From contig NC_081180.1 in the NCBI RefSeq assembly GCF_029867415.1, positions 19,213,308-19,277,307 on the forward strand: a DNA stretch of 64,000 nucleotides. Direction: 5' to 3'. Source of the stretch: Vicia villosa (taxonomy: Eukaryota > Streptophyta > Magnoliopsida > Fabales > Fabaceae). Below the pieces are notes generated by a model. The model was given only the letters and a program-made list of their open reading frames with translations. It had not been told where the DNA came from and made no database searches. Below, piece by piece: positions 1 to 11,260 of the stretch. The position numbers and the translations under genes are program-made. Every line of letters starts with the position of its first letter. Within the stretch, counting starts at the first letter, position 1.

Positions 1-620
1 TGGTGAATTTATATCTACAATATAAAAAAAAAAAAATAATTATAAATGTTAATATTTTAATACTCACCCTTAACTTGGTGAATTTATATCTACAATATAA
101 AAAAATAGAGTCTATTTACTTCTCCTTAAAAATGACATGTGTCTTCATTTTCTTTCTCTTTTCCTTCGTTATTTGTTTTCCTCCCCAATCAATTTTGTAG
201 CTCTCTTAACCTTCATTTATTTTCTTCCCCAATCAATTTTGTAATGTAGGCTCTCTTAACCTTCATTTCTTTTCTTCCCCAATCAATTCTGTAACATTGG
301 TTGTTCCAAAATATTGAGGATTTTCCTGTTCCAAAATAGAGGTTTTCCTTCCCAATCAATTCTCTTGGCTCTCTTAGCCTTCATTTTTTTCCCTTCCCTA
401 TCAAATATGTTATGTTAGTTGGTTGTTCCAAAATATTGAGGATTTTCACTGTTTTGCAATCTTCCCCTCAAATTGATGGGCGGTTACACTTATCTGTTTC
501 TTTCTCTCTTCTTTCTATTTCATGCTACATCTCTCACATTCCTCTCTATTTCTTTTTTTCTTATTCTCTCGTTTATTTATAGTTATCACTTTATCTTCAT
601 CAATAATTTCTATTTTTTTA
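1..620. repeat. AT-rich intergenic DNA with short tandem repeats
   Basis: No gene is recognisable. A motif beginning tggtgaatttatatctacaa occurs at 1 and again near 76. Between about 183 and 330 a unit containing ccccaatcaatt followed by ctctcttaacctt recurs about three times at 44-50 bp spacing, and degenerate forms continue to about 440. The short open frames here are low-complexity and I do not regard them as coding. Confidence 0.5.
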
Positions 621-2190
621 TGTTTTTCAGATTATAGATCTATATACGAAGGCGCAAACTAATTTGAAAAATGGGAAGTTTTAAAGTTTTTAGTTTTTTA
701 GGTGGTAGATCTATACTTATATGTAACCATTTGTGTATTCTTTTGAATAATATAGATATATTTTTTTGCCATTTTTATATTTTATGTCATAACCCATTTT
801 TTTTCCAACTTTTTCACTTCTTTGTTTTTCAGATTATAGATCTACATATAAAAAGATGAAAAAACTTAAACAACATAGATAAAATAATCATTTGTTGCCA
901 TTTTTGAAATTTATGATAAAATCCATTTTTTCCATGTTTTTTAACATTCTTTTCATTTTTTTTATTGGGGTAGATCTATAGATAAGAAGATGGAAAAAAT
1001 TTAAACAACATTTATAAGAAAAAAAGTGTAAGTTTTAACATTTTTATTTTTATATTTTAGGTTATAGATCTATATGTTTGTCTATAATGTAGATCTTCTT
1101 TTACCGTATATGTAGTTCATAACAAAACCCATATTTATTTTATCTTTTTAATTTCTTTTATTTTTTTCCAGGTTTTACAAATATGGGGAAGATGAAAAAA
1201 GTTAAACAATATCAATAATTTTTTAATATCTTTTTCAGTTATTATATTTTTCATTAATTTGTCTCTTAAGTTTCACAATTTGTTGTTTATATTTTTTAAG
1301 TTTTGTATATATTATTTTATGTGTAACTATTTTTTAATGTTTCTAATCATTGAGACTGAGAGGAGAAATATTTAGAGAGATAATACAATGAGATGTGATG
1401 TTGGATTATAAAAGTTGTCATACTAAATGTAACTTTATAGGAAAAATCAACCTTTATAGTAAGTATTGCATAAAATTTAAATAAAATAATTAGAATATAA
1501 TTGACAATAAGGATTATTTTTTTAATATTAATTGTTATAATGAGAATTGTATTTTTAAAATAATCACAAAAGACAAAGTTAAAATTTATTTAAAGGAATT
1601 TCGATTCGAAATTTTTTATGAAAAAATTTCAAACTAAAAAAAAGAAAGTAAATTTTAATAAAATTATAAAAGGAAAATTTAGATAATACTGCAAATTAAA
1701 ATAGTGATTTTTAATATTTTTTTATATATAATTGAAATTTATCGTTTGTAATATATGGTCATTATTACCGCTGTCAAAGAGTTTTTCTCTTCTTTTTAAG
1801 TTTAAAAACCCATATCTATTCAATCTTTTCAGCTTTTTTTTTATTTCTTTTATTTTTTTCAGGTTGTAGATCTATGGAGAAGATGAAAAAAGTTAAACAA
1901 TATCGATAACTTTTTAATATCTTTTTTCAGTTCTTTTATTTTTTATTAACTTCTTTCTTATGTTTCACAATTTGTTGGGTATATTGTTTTAAGTTTTATA
2001 ACTTTTTTTTTAATGTTGCTAAACATTTAGATTGAGATATAGGAGAAATATTTAGAGAGAATACAATGAGATGTGAGGTTGTCCTTTTTTAGAAAAAGGA
2101 AATTTAGATAAAAGTCAAAGATATAATTGGAATAAACGGCGATCATTATCGCTATCAAAGAGTTTTTCTCTTCTTTTGAAATTTAAAAAT
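621..2190. repeat. Degenerate direct-repeat array centred on tagatctat
   Basis: The motif tagatctat or a close variant recurs near 636, 705, 837, 970, 1065 and 1870, often after a run such as tttttcagattat. Two longer blocks are clearly related: about 1180-1310 and 1870-1995 share a run from gaagatgaaaaaagttaaac to cacaatttgttg. A second pair, about 1757-1800 and 2140-2180, shares tcaaagagtttttctcttct. This looks like an old repeat with internal deletions. No protein domain is visible. Confidence 0.5.
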
Positions 2191-2389
2191 AAATGTACTT
2201 AAATGTAGCATGAGAAAATTGTGTTATTTTTTATAATTATTTATGTTATTAATATAGAAATCAATGAGACAAATATTTATAAGTAAAAAATAATAGAAAA
2301 ACATACATAAGTAATATATGAGTTAAATAACATTATAATTATATGCTAATATAAACAATTCTTAATTATTTTATGATCACCAAAACAAA

Positions 2390-2394
<5 letters not shown>

Positions 2395-2474
<80 letters not shown>
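2395..2474. repeat. (TA)n microsatellite, about 80 bp
   Basis: An uninterrupted TA dinucleotide run. It stops exactly where the putative outer Helitron begins (TC at 2475), so it may be the left half of the TA-rich target that element entered; a second TA run starts at 8899. Confidence 0.95.
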
Positions 2475-2477
<3 letters not shown>

Positions 2478-4804
2478 TTTAATATAATAAAGCAAAAGGA
2501 GTACTTTGGCAAGTTTGCCAAGTGTCACTCCCTTATGCATTCTAACATTTTTTTCCATTCTATTTATAATAAATTTTATTACTTCTTTATTTATTTATTT
2601 TATTTTATTTATTTAATTATTTGATTATATTTACTTAATTATTTATAAAATAAAAATTATTCGAAACACGTAAAGTTGTTATTATTAGTTTCACTATTGG
2701 AAATCTCAACAATCCCTTATTAACTATACTTTGTTTTTATTTTTCACGTGAAATAAGGAGCGGTTGGACCATTGGAAAGATCAAACATCGCTCATTCTGT
2801 TTTGATTCTTGGAATTTATTGGGCCAAAAATTAATCAATTCAAAGCTGCCCAAATTCACTCATTCCTCATGCTATAAAACCATACCTTCACTTCCTTAAA
2901 GTCATCTACCATTCTCATAACAAACTTCTGCCAAAATCCTCCATCAACCAATCCAAATCTGCTCAACCAATCACCAGAAATCCTCTTTTTGTTGTTGCAG
3001 GAAACCTCACGACAACATCATCACAATTAAGAAGACATAACTAAATTTTTTCCTTTTTGTTTTCTTCGATTTTATTGTTTTATTTTAAATTTTTTCATCC
3101 GCATCAAGCCATGTAATTGTAACAGTAAAATTATATAATGGATTGGGGTTAGGGTTTATGTGGGTTGAAGGTATTTTACTTATGTTTTGATTGTTAAATC
3201 GTAGAGAGAAAAAGACAGAGAATTAGAGGAAATGGGCACGCGACACATTACAAACAGAGAGGATTTTTTTAAAATTGGTATAAAAGCAAAAAAATTAATA
3301 TTTATTTTATTATGTTGTTCCAATTAATTTAATTTAACAATTATTTTAATGGGAAATTGTCCATTATCAACTTAGTGGGAAATTTATAAAATAAATTTTA
3401 ATTATTTGGAGGAAAAATATTTGTAATGATTTCCCTCTATTTTTATCACGTAAAAAAAAAACCAATTTTTCAATGTATCTTTTTGGCATTCTATGAATTA
3501 TGACAATATTTAAATATTAATGAAAGTTATAAAAATTAAAAGAATAATAAATAAAATCATACATAATAATAAAGCAAAATGAGTTTTTGGGCAATTTTGA
3601 CAAGTGTCATGCTCACATCAATTCTCATGTTTTATAAACTTTCTAAAAAAGGAAATTTTTTATTTAAAAAATAATTACCTTTTTATAAATTATTTACATT
3701 TAGTTTTTTATTTTATTTATTAATTGAAGGATATGGAGGGATTCTTGATACACGTAAAAAGTAATTATACCTTTTTATATGGAATGATATGGGGAAGACC
3801 AAAAAAATCTATTTTTAATATAATATACTTTTAATTAATATATAAAAACTGATTACCACCATTTTTATAAAATTAGCAATTAAAACTACTTACATTCCTT
3901 AAATTAGGGTTAAAATTATTTAAATCTTTTAATATTTTTCTAACCGTTATTAATTTTTTTGACTGCTAACTCTTCTACCAATATTGAATGTATGGCATGC
4001 TTACCACAAATCAAAGCAAATTAAATGGATTACTACTTTTTTATTCACGTGCAAGGTTAACCAAAAGTCTGGTTGTGTCTTACATTACCTATGCAACATC
4101 ATTATTAAAGAAAAAAATCCCAAACTCTAAATCTAAATACCCTATCTTCTCTATGCTCTCCGTCCAAATGCTATCGCGACCGTCACCGACGACTCTAAGA
4201 TAGGCTGTAAGTGTTATTGGATTTCGTGTTTCTCATCAGAAACATCGTTGTCATTGTGGGAGCCAATGAAGTTACACTTTCCGAAGAATAAAGAGGAACG
4301 GTGGTGGTTTCGTGGAAGGATGAAGGTGCATGCGTGGTCAGAGATTGACCGAGATGGAAAATGTTCATTCGAAGATTAAATAGTAAAAAGACCCGTAACG
4401 TGAATCTTAAACAAGGTTCTTACTTCTTCATTCTTTTTTTTCTTCTTTTCTTACTCTGCCTCTAAATCAATTTCGAAAAATAACGGAGAATATTTCTGGA
4501 ATAACTTTGATGCAGGTATGAATTGATTGGATTTCCTACCTTGAAGTTCTTCTCAAAGTGAAACAAAGTCGGTGAATATTATGGATGTGGAATAGACTTA
4601 GATGACTTTATGGCTTTTACCAATGAGAAATCTAGAACAAGTTGAGCAATAATACTCTTATACTTCCATGCAAAACCTCATGAAAATGTAGCAAATGGCC
4701 ATATACAGTCCTCTTTCATGCAGCAAAGAATTGAGGTACGAGTAGTTCTTTCAAATGACATATTTATGCACTATTTTATTCAAAGTAGTGAATGCAATTT
4801 TTGA

Positions 4805-5011
4805 TTGAATAATTGTGTCATGCTTATTGGTGAAAGTGTTGTTGAATCTAATGTTGAACTTGTTGTAAAAATCATGGCTTGCATTTGTCTTGCATCATTT
4901 GTACAAACAACCAACAAGGCTGGACAAAAACTCATTATCATGCTGACACAAGGTGGGAGCAAAGTCAAGTTAGTTGCTTCTATCATAAATATCTGCATTG
5001 TGAAGTTATAA
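4805..5011 (+). pseudogene. Pyruvate kinase-like gene fragment inside a Helitron
   Basis: The frame from 4805 reads NCVMLIGESVVES, then ELVVKIMACICLASF, then TTNKAGQKLIIML and TQGGSKVKLVA. From memory of the family, plant cytosolic pyruvate kinase has DCVMLSGE, then AVKIMA-ICIEAE, and after a stretch of about 40 residues SSAVRTANKARAKLI-VLTRGGSTAKLVA. The order and spacing fit, except that the stretch between the two blocks (EAESSLDY to PLESLA in real enzymes) is missing. The conserved part is from the end of the barrel into the C-terminal domain. It has no start of its own and is too short to be an enzyme. It is most simply exon fragments captured by the Helitron. A profile search is needed to prove it. 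Confidence 0.6.
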
Positions 5012-5736
5012 TGTATTATTTATCAGCCTTAAATGTAGGAAGGGCTATGTTATGTTCCAACTTTTATGCTCTAATTAAATTAAATTAAATTGTGTTGTGT
5101 GTAACCATTGGGTATTTTGTGAACTAAACTTTACATTGCTTTGGCGAATAACTTGGTTTTGTAAGTTGTCCTTTATAAAATTACTTTATGCGAAGTTTTT
5201 GCAAATACAGGTGTAACTACGTGGCACAGTTAAAGATCTTCAAATTATTGGTCGAGATTGTTTACAACCAATTTAGTGTAACTACGTGGCAAATACTATT
5301 TTTCAGTATTGTTTTTCGTATGATTAGTTATACGTTTGTTTAAATATCTATACGGGCTTAGATATCGTACACCGCATGGTCAAAGAAATGTCATAAAAGA
5401 ATTTGTCTCCAAATTGCATCCGGACGGAATCAAGAAACATTGTAAAATTATTGCATAGCTATCTATGAACATGCCATGTTAACAGAGAATTTACTTTGGG
5501 ATATTCTCATATCAATAACAGAACAAGTTTAGTAATGAACTAATGCTATAACTATGTTTGTAAGAATTTGAATACCTATGATTGTCAGAGTTTAGTTTTA
5601 AATATGTTTGTCTTTTGTTATCCTAGCTATGTATTACTTCTGATTTTTTTGGATCATCAACATGTTTACTAACTAATATTTCTTTGAGCCTCCCATGATT
5701 TATATGGTCACTAACTATGACAGGTAATTAAATTAA

Positions 5737-5910
5737 GGGTCATGCTAACGAGTGCCCCGGGGGCACTCTTTAAGCATTCTATTTAAAGAAAATATTCTTT
5801 AAAAAGTTAACTATTTCAATTTTCGATGCATTAATTACTTATATTTCCAAGAAAAACTTACTCTTTTAAGCTCTTAAAAAGTGCCCCTGGGGCACTTGTT
5901 AGTATTTCCC
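5737..5910 (+). mobile_element. 174-bp Mutator-type MITE, copy A
   Basis: The ends are imperfect inverted repeats: gggtcatgctaacgagtgcc on the left, and on the right the reverse complement of gggaaatactaacaagtgcc. It is flanked by an exact 9-bp duplication, ttaaattaa (5728-5736 and 5911-5919). The subterminal part contains the palindrome gtgccccgggggcac. It is nested in the inner Helitron. Copy B of the same length lies at 10358-10531 in opposite orientation. There is no coding capacity. The 9-bp duplication points to mobilisation by a Mutator-like transposase. Confidence 0.85.
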
Positions 5911-6484
5911 TTAAATTAAACACTTGCATCCAACTGATATAGTCTTAGTTACTTCACATGTATTAGGTTCAAAACTTCACCTGATAGTTTTTATATGTTG
6001 AATTCATTCTTTATGTCATAACAATACAAACTTATAGGCTACTTAATGGATACTTTGGAAAAGTAGATTTTGGAAAAGTAGATATTAGCAGTAAACTGTT
6101 TGAAGAACTACTGCTTGGCGCAATTACTATGTTTATGCCCCTTTTACTTCAAATACCTTTATTTAGTTCTTATATGCAACATGATTTTAATTTTACTTAT
6201 ATTATTTAAGTCATTTTTATATGAATATATTAAATATAAATTATTTTACATTCAATTTTAATTTTCTTCGTCGTTAATCAACTAAAAGCCTTGGCACATT
6301 TTTATATGATGAACAATTTTTTAAAAAAAATCAATGAAAACCCTTTCATATTTTTCTTAATAATAATTTTTTAAAATAAATTGGTAATAATAACTTTTTT
6401 ATTAATTATTAGAACAATATATTATTTTCTTAATCATTTCATGTCTGTTAATTTTAATTAACCGAAAATAAACATTATTTTTAT

Positions 6485-6800
6485 ATGAGTGAAGATTCAT
6501 TTTGGTCCCTTACAAAAATTATAGAACTCAAATTAATCCTTACATAAAAAAAATAAAAAAGAATCTAATTTAATCTCTTACAAAATTTAATTGGATCATA
6601 TTAGTTCTTTCGTACATATTTTTTTAAAATTGATTTTTTCCTACTTTTAAACCGTGACAGGATTGTCACATTGGACCCTAACATAAAAATGGATTCAATT
6701 TAATCCCTTACAAACTTTAATTGAACCATATTAGTTCTTTCGTACATATTTTTTTAAAATCGATTTATTTTCTACTTTTAATTAAAATCGACTCCTAAAA
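6485..6800. repeat. Degenerate direct repeat of about 130-bp period
   Basis: A block containing catattagttctttcgtacat and tttttttaaaat occurs near 6598 and again near 6728, each preceded by aatttaatc-ctta-caaa. It lies in the inner Helitron. No coding sense was seen. Confidence 0.5.
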
Positions 6801-7443
6801 AGATCGAACCAAGAACCTTTAAGGGGCATCATATGCTCTGACTACTAGGCTAATGTACTTTGGTGATAAATTATTCCCATAATTTACAGTTATAATAAAC
6901 ATTTGGGAATTTAAAATAAAAAATGCAAGATAAAATGATAGTCATTTTAAAACTACATCGATTGCTTTTAATATTTTTAGAACTACAAAATTTGAAGTTC
7001 TCTTCTATAACTCTGTTTTTCTTTTATACCGACCAATACATCAAATTTTCTCTATTTTTTCCCCTCTTTTTTCACACTCTCACATTTTTATCTCTTTTCA
7101 ACTTCTTCCCTCAACCAAACACATCCTTAGATTAAAGAATTTGTAACTTTGTTGTCCTCACAAAATATTTCCAACACGGAAAAGTATCAGATTAGACAAC
7201 TGATATTTATGCTATTCGAATAGTTTATAAAAATAGTTTGAACAATTAAGAATGTTTTTTTATGGATTTATTTGAAAAAGTATCATGGACGGGAAAAATC
7301 GTATTATATATAATATCATGACATTTTATCTATACAATAGTAATCTTACTATAAGTAAAATTTCTAAATTATAAGTGTTTTTAAAATATTTTTTTTACTT
7401 AAAAAATATTTAACCCGTGTCTCGCACGGGTCTTAAGTACTAG

Positions 7444-7566
7444 TAAGGGTAATATAACAAAAAGAAGTTCTCTTTCTTCTTTTTATCACATTTTCAAAAG
7501 AATAATAAATAAAATAAGGGTAATATAACAAAAAGAAGTTCTCTTTCTTCTTTTTATCACATTTTC
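7444..7566. repeat. 71-bp tandem duplication at the Helitron 3' flank
   Basis: The run taagggtaatataacaaaaa and following bases to tcacattttc begins at 7444 and again at 7515. The bases between (7496-7514) equal the 19 bases just left of the Helitron 5' end. The original unit therefore contained the insertion site, and one copy was split by the Helitron. Confidence 0.85.
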
Positions 7567-8756
7567 TTAATCCGTATGAGAAGCTCAATTGCTACAAATA
7601 ATATAAAACGGATTGTATAATAAATAATTTTAATAATAATTTTAATATTGAAGCAGCATATTAGTTATTTATTTAGTAAAATATTTTTCTATCATTTATT
7701 ATTTACATTAAAAAAATTATAAAATAATTTAATTTCAAATTCATATAACTTATTAAAGTTTTTGGTATGGTAATAGAGGAAATAAAGTTTTCGTGTAAAA
7801 GTCATTATTATTTATCCTGTCATATAAAAAAAATGTTTAAGGAAGTAATAATGATGAAGTCAATTTTATCTTTTTAATTTAAATAGTAGATAATAGAATG
7901 CAAAACATAAAAATAAATCGATATAGATTAAAAACAAATAATGCACTTATTTAAGGAAATATATTATTAATTTTAACGTTAATTTTGTATTAAATTTGGC
8001 AATAGTAATTTTATAATTAATATTAAACAAAAATGTATACTGATTAATAGAAACAAAAATATATGATACAAAAAGATCTCATTTTATTTAATACAAACTG
8101 AATAATTTTTTTTTATGATTGTTAAGATACACAAAAAAAAATGACTAAAAAGTTGAGAAATTTTTTAAACGAAAGTTTACCAGTTATATATAAAAAGATC
8201 TGAATTTAATTTTGTTATACTGACAGATTAACCCATAGATTTAATAAAATAAATATGATTGTAATAGTAAATTACTTTAGTACCATTATTATATCTAAGA
8301 TGCATGGGTCCTCTAAAATGGTACTATTTATAAGTTGATATAATATTCGCTTTAACAAAAAATGTAAGATAATATGATGTATAAAAATCACAACTTTTTC
8401 TTATGAAAAAAACAAATGGATAATTATATATTTAATTTATTTTATTATTTTATTATGTATTAAATATTTATAAGAAAGATGAATAAATATAAATGTATAA
8501 TATATGAATTTTATATTCGTATGATATTTTTGTTAATGTAAATTCATACTATATGAATCTTATGTATCTTTGTTAAAAACAATTCTTAATTTTAAAACTT
8601 GAGTTAATAAATAAAAATTATTTTTAATATTTGAAAAATTCTGTCTCAAAAGTCAATATTTTCGAAAAATAAATGAATTATCAAATACTTTTTATTGAAT
8701 GTTTGAAATGAGAGTAAATGTTTTTAATTATGTATAAAGTTTTATTGAATCTTTTT
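7567..8756. other. AT-rich intergenic DNA, nothing recognised
   Basis: Very AT-rich, with stops in all frames. If the outer Helitron call is right, this is part of its body. No inverted repeat, RNA gene or conserved protein segment was recognised. Confidence 0.5.
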
Positions 8757-8895
8757 ATCCCGTGCCTCGCACGGAGATGATCAAAAGCCATGAATATACT
8801 AATCATTATATGGTTATTTTGAACTTCGTTATAGTCATACTAATCGAAATCAATCATACTAAATTTAAACCCGTGCTTCGCACGGGTATACAAAC

Positions 8896-8898
<3 letters not shown>

Positions 8899-8959
<61 letters not shown>
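8899..8959. repeat. (TA)n microsatellite, about 60 bp
   Basis: A pure TA run beginning directly after the putative 3' end (CTAC) of the outer Helitron, mirroring the array at 2395-2474. Confidence 0.95.
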
Positions 8960-8963
<4 letters not shown>

Positions 8964-9165
8964 ACAAATTTTATAATAATAAATACTTTATAAATTAAAT
9001 CAATTACATGAATTTAAACACAAATAATAATAGAATGAACACATCAGTACCCGTACAGACACACGATATTGATATCAAAATTCGTGTAAACTGATGGGTT
9101 ATTACGTTTTTTTGTACAATTTAGAAGCATATGAGTGTAATGGGTCAGTACCCATACGAACACGC

Positions 9166-9345
9166 GGGTGTCCAGATTAGAATTTCTACGAATATGCGAG
9201 TTATTATATATTTTTTTGTACAATTCAGAAAAATAAAATATTTTAAAAAATATATGAATCCAAACACGAGAAAAATTAATTGTTTTTTAACTATTTATGT
9301 TACTAATATTATTATTTTGAATTTTTTTAATTTAAGATATAATAT
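9166..9345 (+). repeat. Dispersed direct repeat, copy 1 (copy 2 about 10170-10350)
   Basis: This block, from a degenerate cagattagaatttc-tacgaa to aatttaagatataatattt, is paralleled at about 10170-10350. Both copies hold atatgaatccaaa, then a tract of ttttttaa-tatttatgttactgata and ending aatttaagat-caatattt. The hAT-like element 9589-10156 and the sequence before it lie between the copies. No gene was seen. Confidence 0.6.
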
Positions 9346-9588
9346 TTTTTATGAAAATATATACAAATTTAAAATATATATATTATTAATGTAAAACAAT
9401 TTTGATAAAAATATTTTATTTTTCTTTTAAAAATATGTATTTCTTTTAAAAATAATAAAAAAAATAGTAAAACAATTTTGTTTTTCTTATTTACTTGTTT
9501 ATTACATATTGAAAACAAAAGTGTGCGTACCACACCAATACCCATGCGAACGCACGGGTAACACATCAATACTGTCTGAACGCACGAC

Positions 9589-10156
9589 TAGGGGTGGAAA
9601 TAGGCTGGGTCGGGCCAGGCTTTGCCAAGCCTAAGTCTGGCCTGTCAAAAAAACCCAAGTCTAAGCCTGGCCTGTAGCCTGTCGTAGGCTTATTTTTTAG
9701 GCCTAAGTTTGACCTTTTCGAAAGTCTGGTTAGCCTGTTAGCCTACATCAAGGCCTATTTGTTTTAGACATATGTAAATAAACAATTAAAATAATGTTTA
9801 AATAGACTAACTTAATTTAACTTACTTATTAGTTCTATGAGACTATTTGTTCTAGGAGACTATTTGTTTAAAAAAACTTATGAAAACAATGTTCATCTGG
9901 TGTTTTCATCTTATTTTCACAAGTTCTTCAAGATAACCAAGTTTTATTTATGTATTTTAATTTAAAGTACAAAACATAACATAATGATCATAAAAAAAGT
10001 ATTCATATTTATTCAAATAGGCCGGCCAGATAGACTTAAAAGGCTTTTTTCAGGGCCTGAGGCCTAGCCTTTTTAAGTAAATAGGCTTATAAATAAGCCT
10101 AGGCCTTTTCTATTTAAAAATAATGTGTGGCCTGACCTGACCTATTTTCACCCCTA
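9589..10156. mobile_element. hAT-like non-autonomous element, 568 bp
   Basis: The left end is taggggtggaaataggctgg and the right end, read on the other strand, is taggggtgaaaataggtcag. The flanking 8-mers cgcacgac (9581-9588) and cacacgag (10157-10164) match at 6 of 8 positions, consistent with a decayed hAT target duplication. Subterminal DNA is rich in ggcct and aggcc on both sides, a typical pattern for this class. No transposase is encoded. Confidence 0.65.
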
Positions 10157-10357
10157 CACACGAGTAACCTTATCAGAATTCGTGCGAACTCACCGGTTAT
10201 TTTACTTATTTTACAATTAAAAAAAATAAAGGTAAATATATTTAAAATAATATATGAATCCAAATAGAGGAAAAATGTGTTATTTTTTAATTATTTATGT
10301 TACTGATAACTTTGTTTTGACATTTTTTTTTAATTTAAGATACAATATTTTTAAAAA

Positions 10358-10531
10358 GGGAAATGCTAACGAGTGCCCCAGGGGCACTCTTTAATAGCTT
10401 TAAAAAGTAAGTTTTTCTTGGAAATATGCGTAATTAATGCATCGAAAATTGAAATGGTGAACTTTTGAAAGAATATTTTCTTTATTTAGAATGCTTAAAG
10501 AGTGCCCCTGGGGCACTCGTTAGCATGACCC
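10358..10531 (-). mobile_element. 174-bp Mutator-type MITE, copy B
   Basis: Same family and same length as 5737-5910 but inverted. Its right end read on the minus strand is gggtcatgctaacgagtgcc, identical to the left end of copy A. It is flanked by an exact 9-bp duplication, ttttaaaaa (10349-10357 and 10532-10540). The subterminal palindrome gtgccccaggggcac is kept at both ends. Confidence 0.85.
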
Positions 10532-10595
10532 TTTTAAAAATGGTGTGTAACACAGCGGTACTCGTGCTATTTTTTCCCATAAAAGTAATGATAGA

Positions 10596-10885
10596 AATAT
10601 TGAATATTAACGGGAACATGAAGTTATTGTTCAAAATATTGAATATTAACGGGAACATATGTTATTGATCAAAATATTTAATATTAACGAAAATATTAAA
10701 TTACTGATCAAAATATTGAATATTAACGGGAACGTGAAGTTACTCATCAAAATATTGAATATTAACGAGAACATGAAGTTATTAATCAAAATATTTAATA
10801 ATAACGAAAACATAAAATTACTGATCAAAATATTGAATAATAACGGGAATATAAAGTTACCGATAAAAATATTGAATAATAATAT
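10596..10885. repeat. 39-bp minisatellite, about 7.5 units
   Basis: The unit starts aatattgaatattaacggga and ends near gttactgatcaa. Its length is 38-40 bp, mostly 39, with substitutions between units. Since 39 is a multiple of three, the array is open on both strands and encodes a repeating 13-residue LLIKILNINGN-like peptide on the plus strand. I read it as non-coding satellite DNA. It starts about 65 bp after the MITE copy B. Confidence 0.8.
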
Positions 10886-11006
10886 AACAACTTTACTATT
10901 GGTTTAAATATTTTTTATAATAATTCCAAATCTTCTAGCATTTTTGCATCCATAATAGCTCAAAACTTCTATTATTATAGCTGTGAATTCTTCTTTAGCG
11001 CTTAAA

Positions 11007-11260
11007 CAACACTATTAAAAAACACATGTAACGATGGACGCAAAATGTGTTTGATGTCAGTTATGTAAGCGAGATAAGCAAGGGCGTCATAAAAGGTTAC
11101 TACTTATCACCTTGGTTATTAAACAGCCGAGGGGTTAAATCAATTGCACGTGGGTTCGATTTCTAGCGTCGGCATTTATATTATTTTCATAACTGTATGG
11201 CGCACCTAAGATTATTACCTCGGTTTATTTTAGAAACCGAGGAGTTATGGTTTTATTTTT
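11007..11260 (+). mobile_element. CACTA-like terminal remnant
   Basis: It begins cactattaaaaaacacatgt and then has gatggacgc, runs of gccgagg-ggttaa, and gggttcgattt. The fragment at 33511-33750 begins cactactacaaaaaaacaca and shares the same following motifs (ggacgc, accgagg-ggtaa, gggttcgaacc). CACTA...AAAA starts with cg-rich subterminal motifs suggest En/Spm superfamily ends, but no target duplication or partner end was found. Confidence 0.4.

Larger units (their letters stand above)
3557..7443 (+). mobile_element. Non-autonomous Helitron (inner)
   Basis: It starts TC at 3557 (tcatacataataataaagc) and ends CTAG at 7440-7443, 11 bases beyond a hairpin with stem cccgtg/cacggg near 7414-7430. 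Insertion is between A (3556) and T (7444), as expected for Helitrons. The left flank aaaagaataataaataaaa (3538-3556) is found again at 7496-7514, joined directly to taagggtaatataac, the sequence that also follows the 3' end. That second copy acts as an internal empty site. No Rep/helicase frame was found. It carries a pyruvate-kinase-like fragment and a nested 174-bp MITE, so it looks like a gene-capturing, non-autonomous element of the common legume/ATREP type. Confidence 0.8.
2475..8898 (+). mobile_element. Putative outer Helitron, interrupted by an inner one
   Basis: The 5' end at 2475 reads TC then attta and ataataaagcaaaa, with caagtgtcac about 45 bp in. This matches the 5' end of the better supported inner Helitron at 3557. 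The proposed 3' end is the hairpin cccgtgcttcgcacggg near 8870, followed by a tail ending CTAC at 8895-8898, where Helitrons usually end CTAG or CTRR. The bases outside the two ends are A and T, and both flanks are TA microsatellite. A further hairpin-like relic (cccgtgcctcgcacgg) lies near 8758, so the true 3' end is uncertain. Without the inner element it would be about 2.5 kb, with no Rep/helicase coding, so non-autonomous. Confidence 0.45.

Noticed and set aside
4510..4740. A further captured gene fragment (frame with YGIDLDDFMAF)
   Set aside because: A short resemblance to hydrolase-type motifs was too weak to name, and a stop follows soon.
10596..10885. CRISPR-like repeat array
   Set aside because: Units follow each other without spacers and the DNA is plant nuclear.
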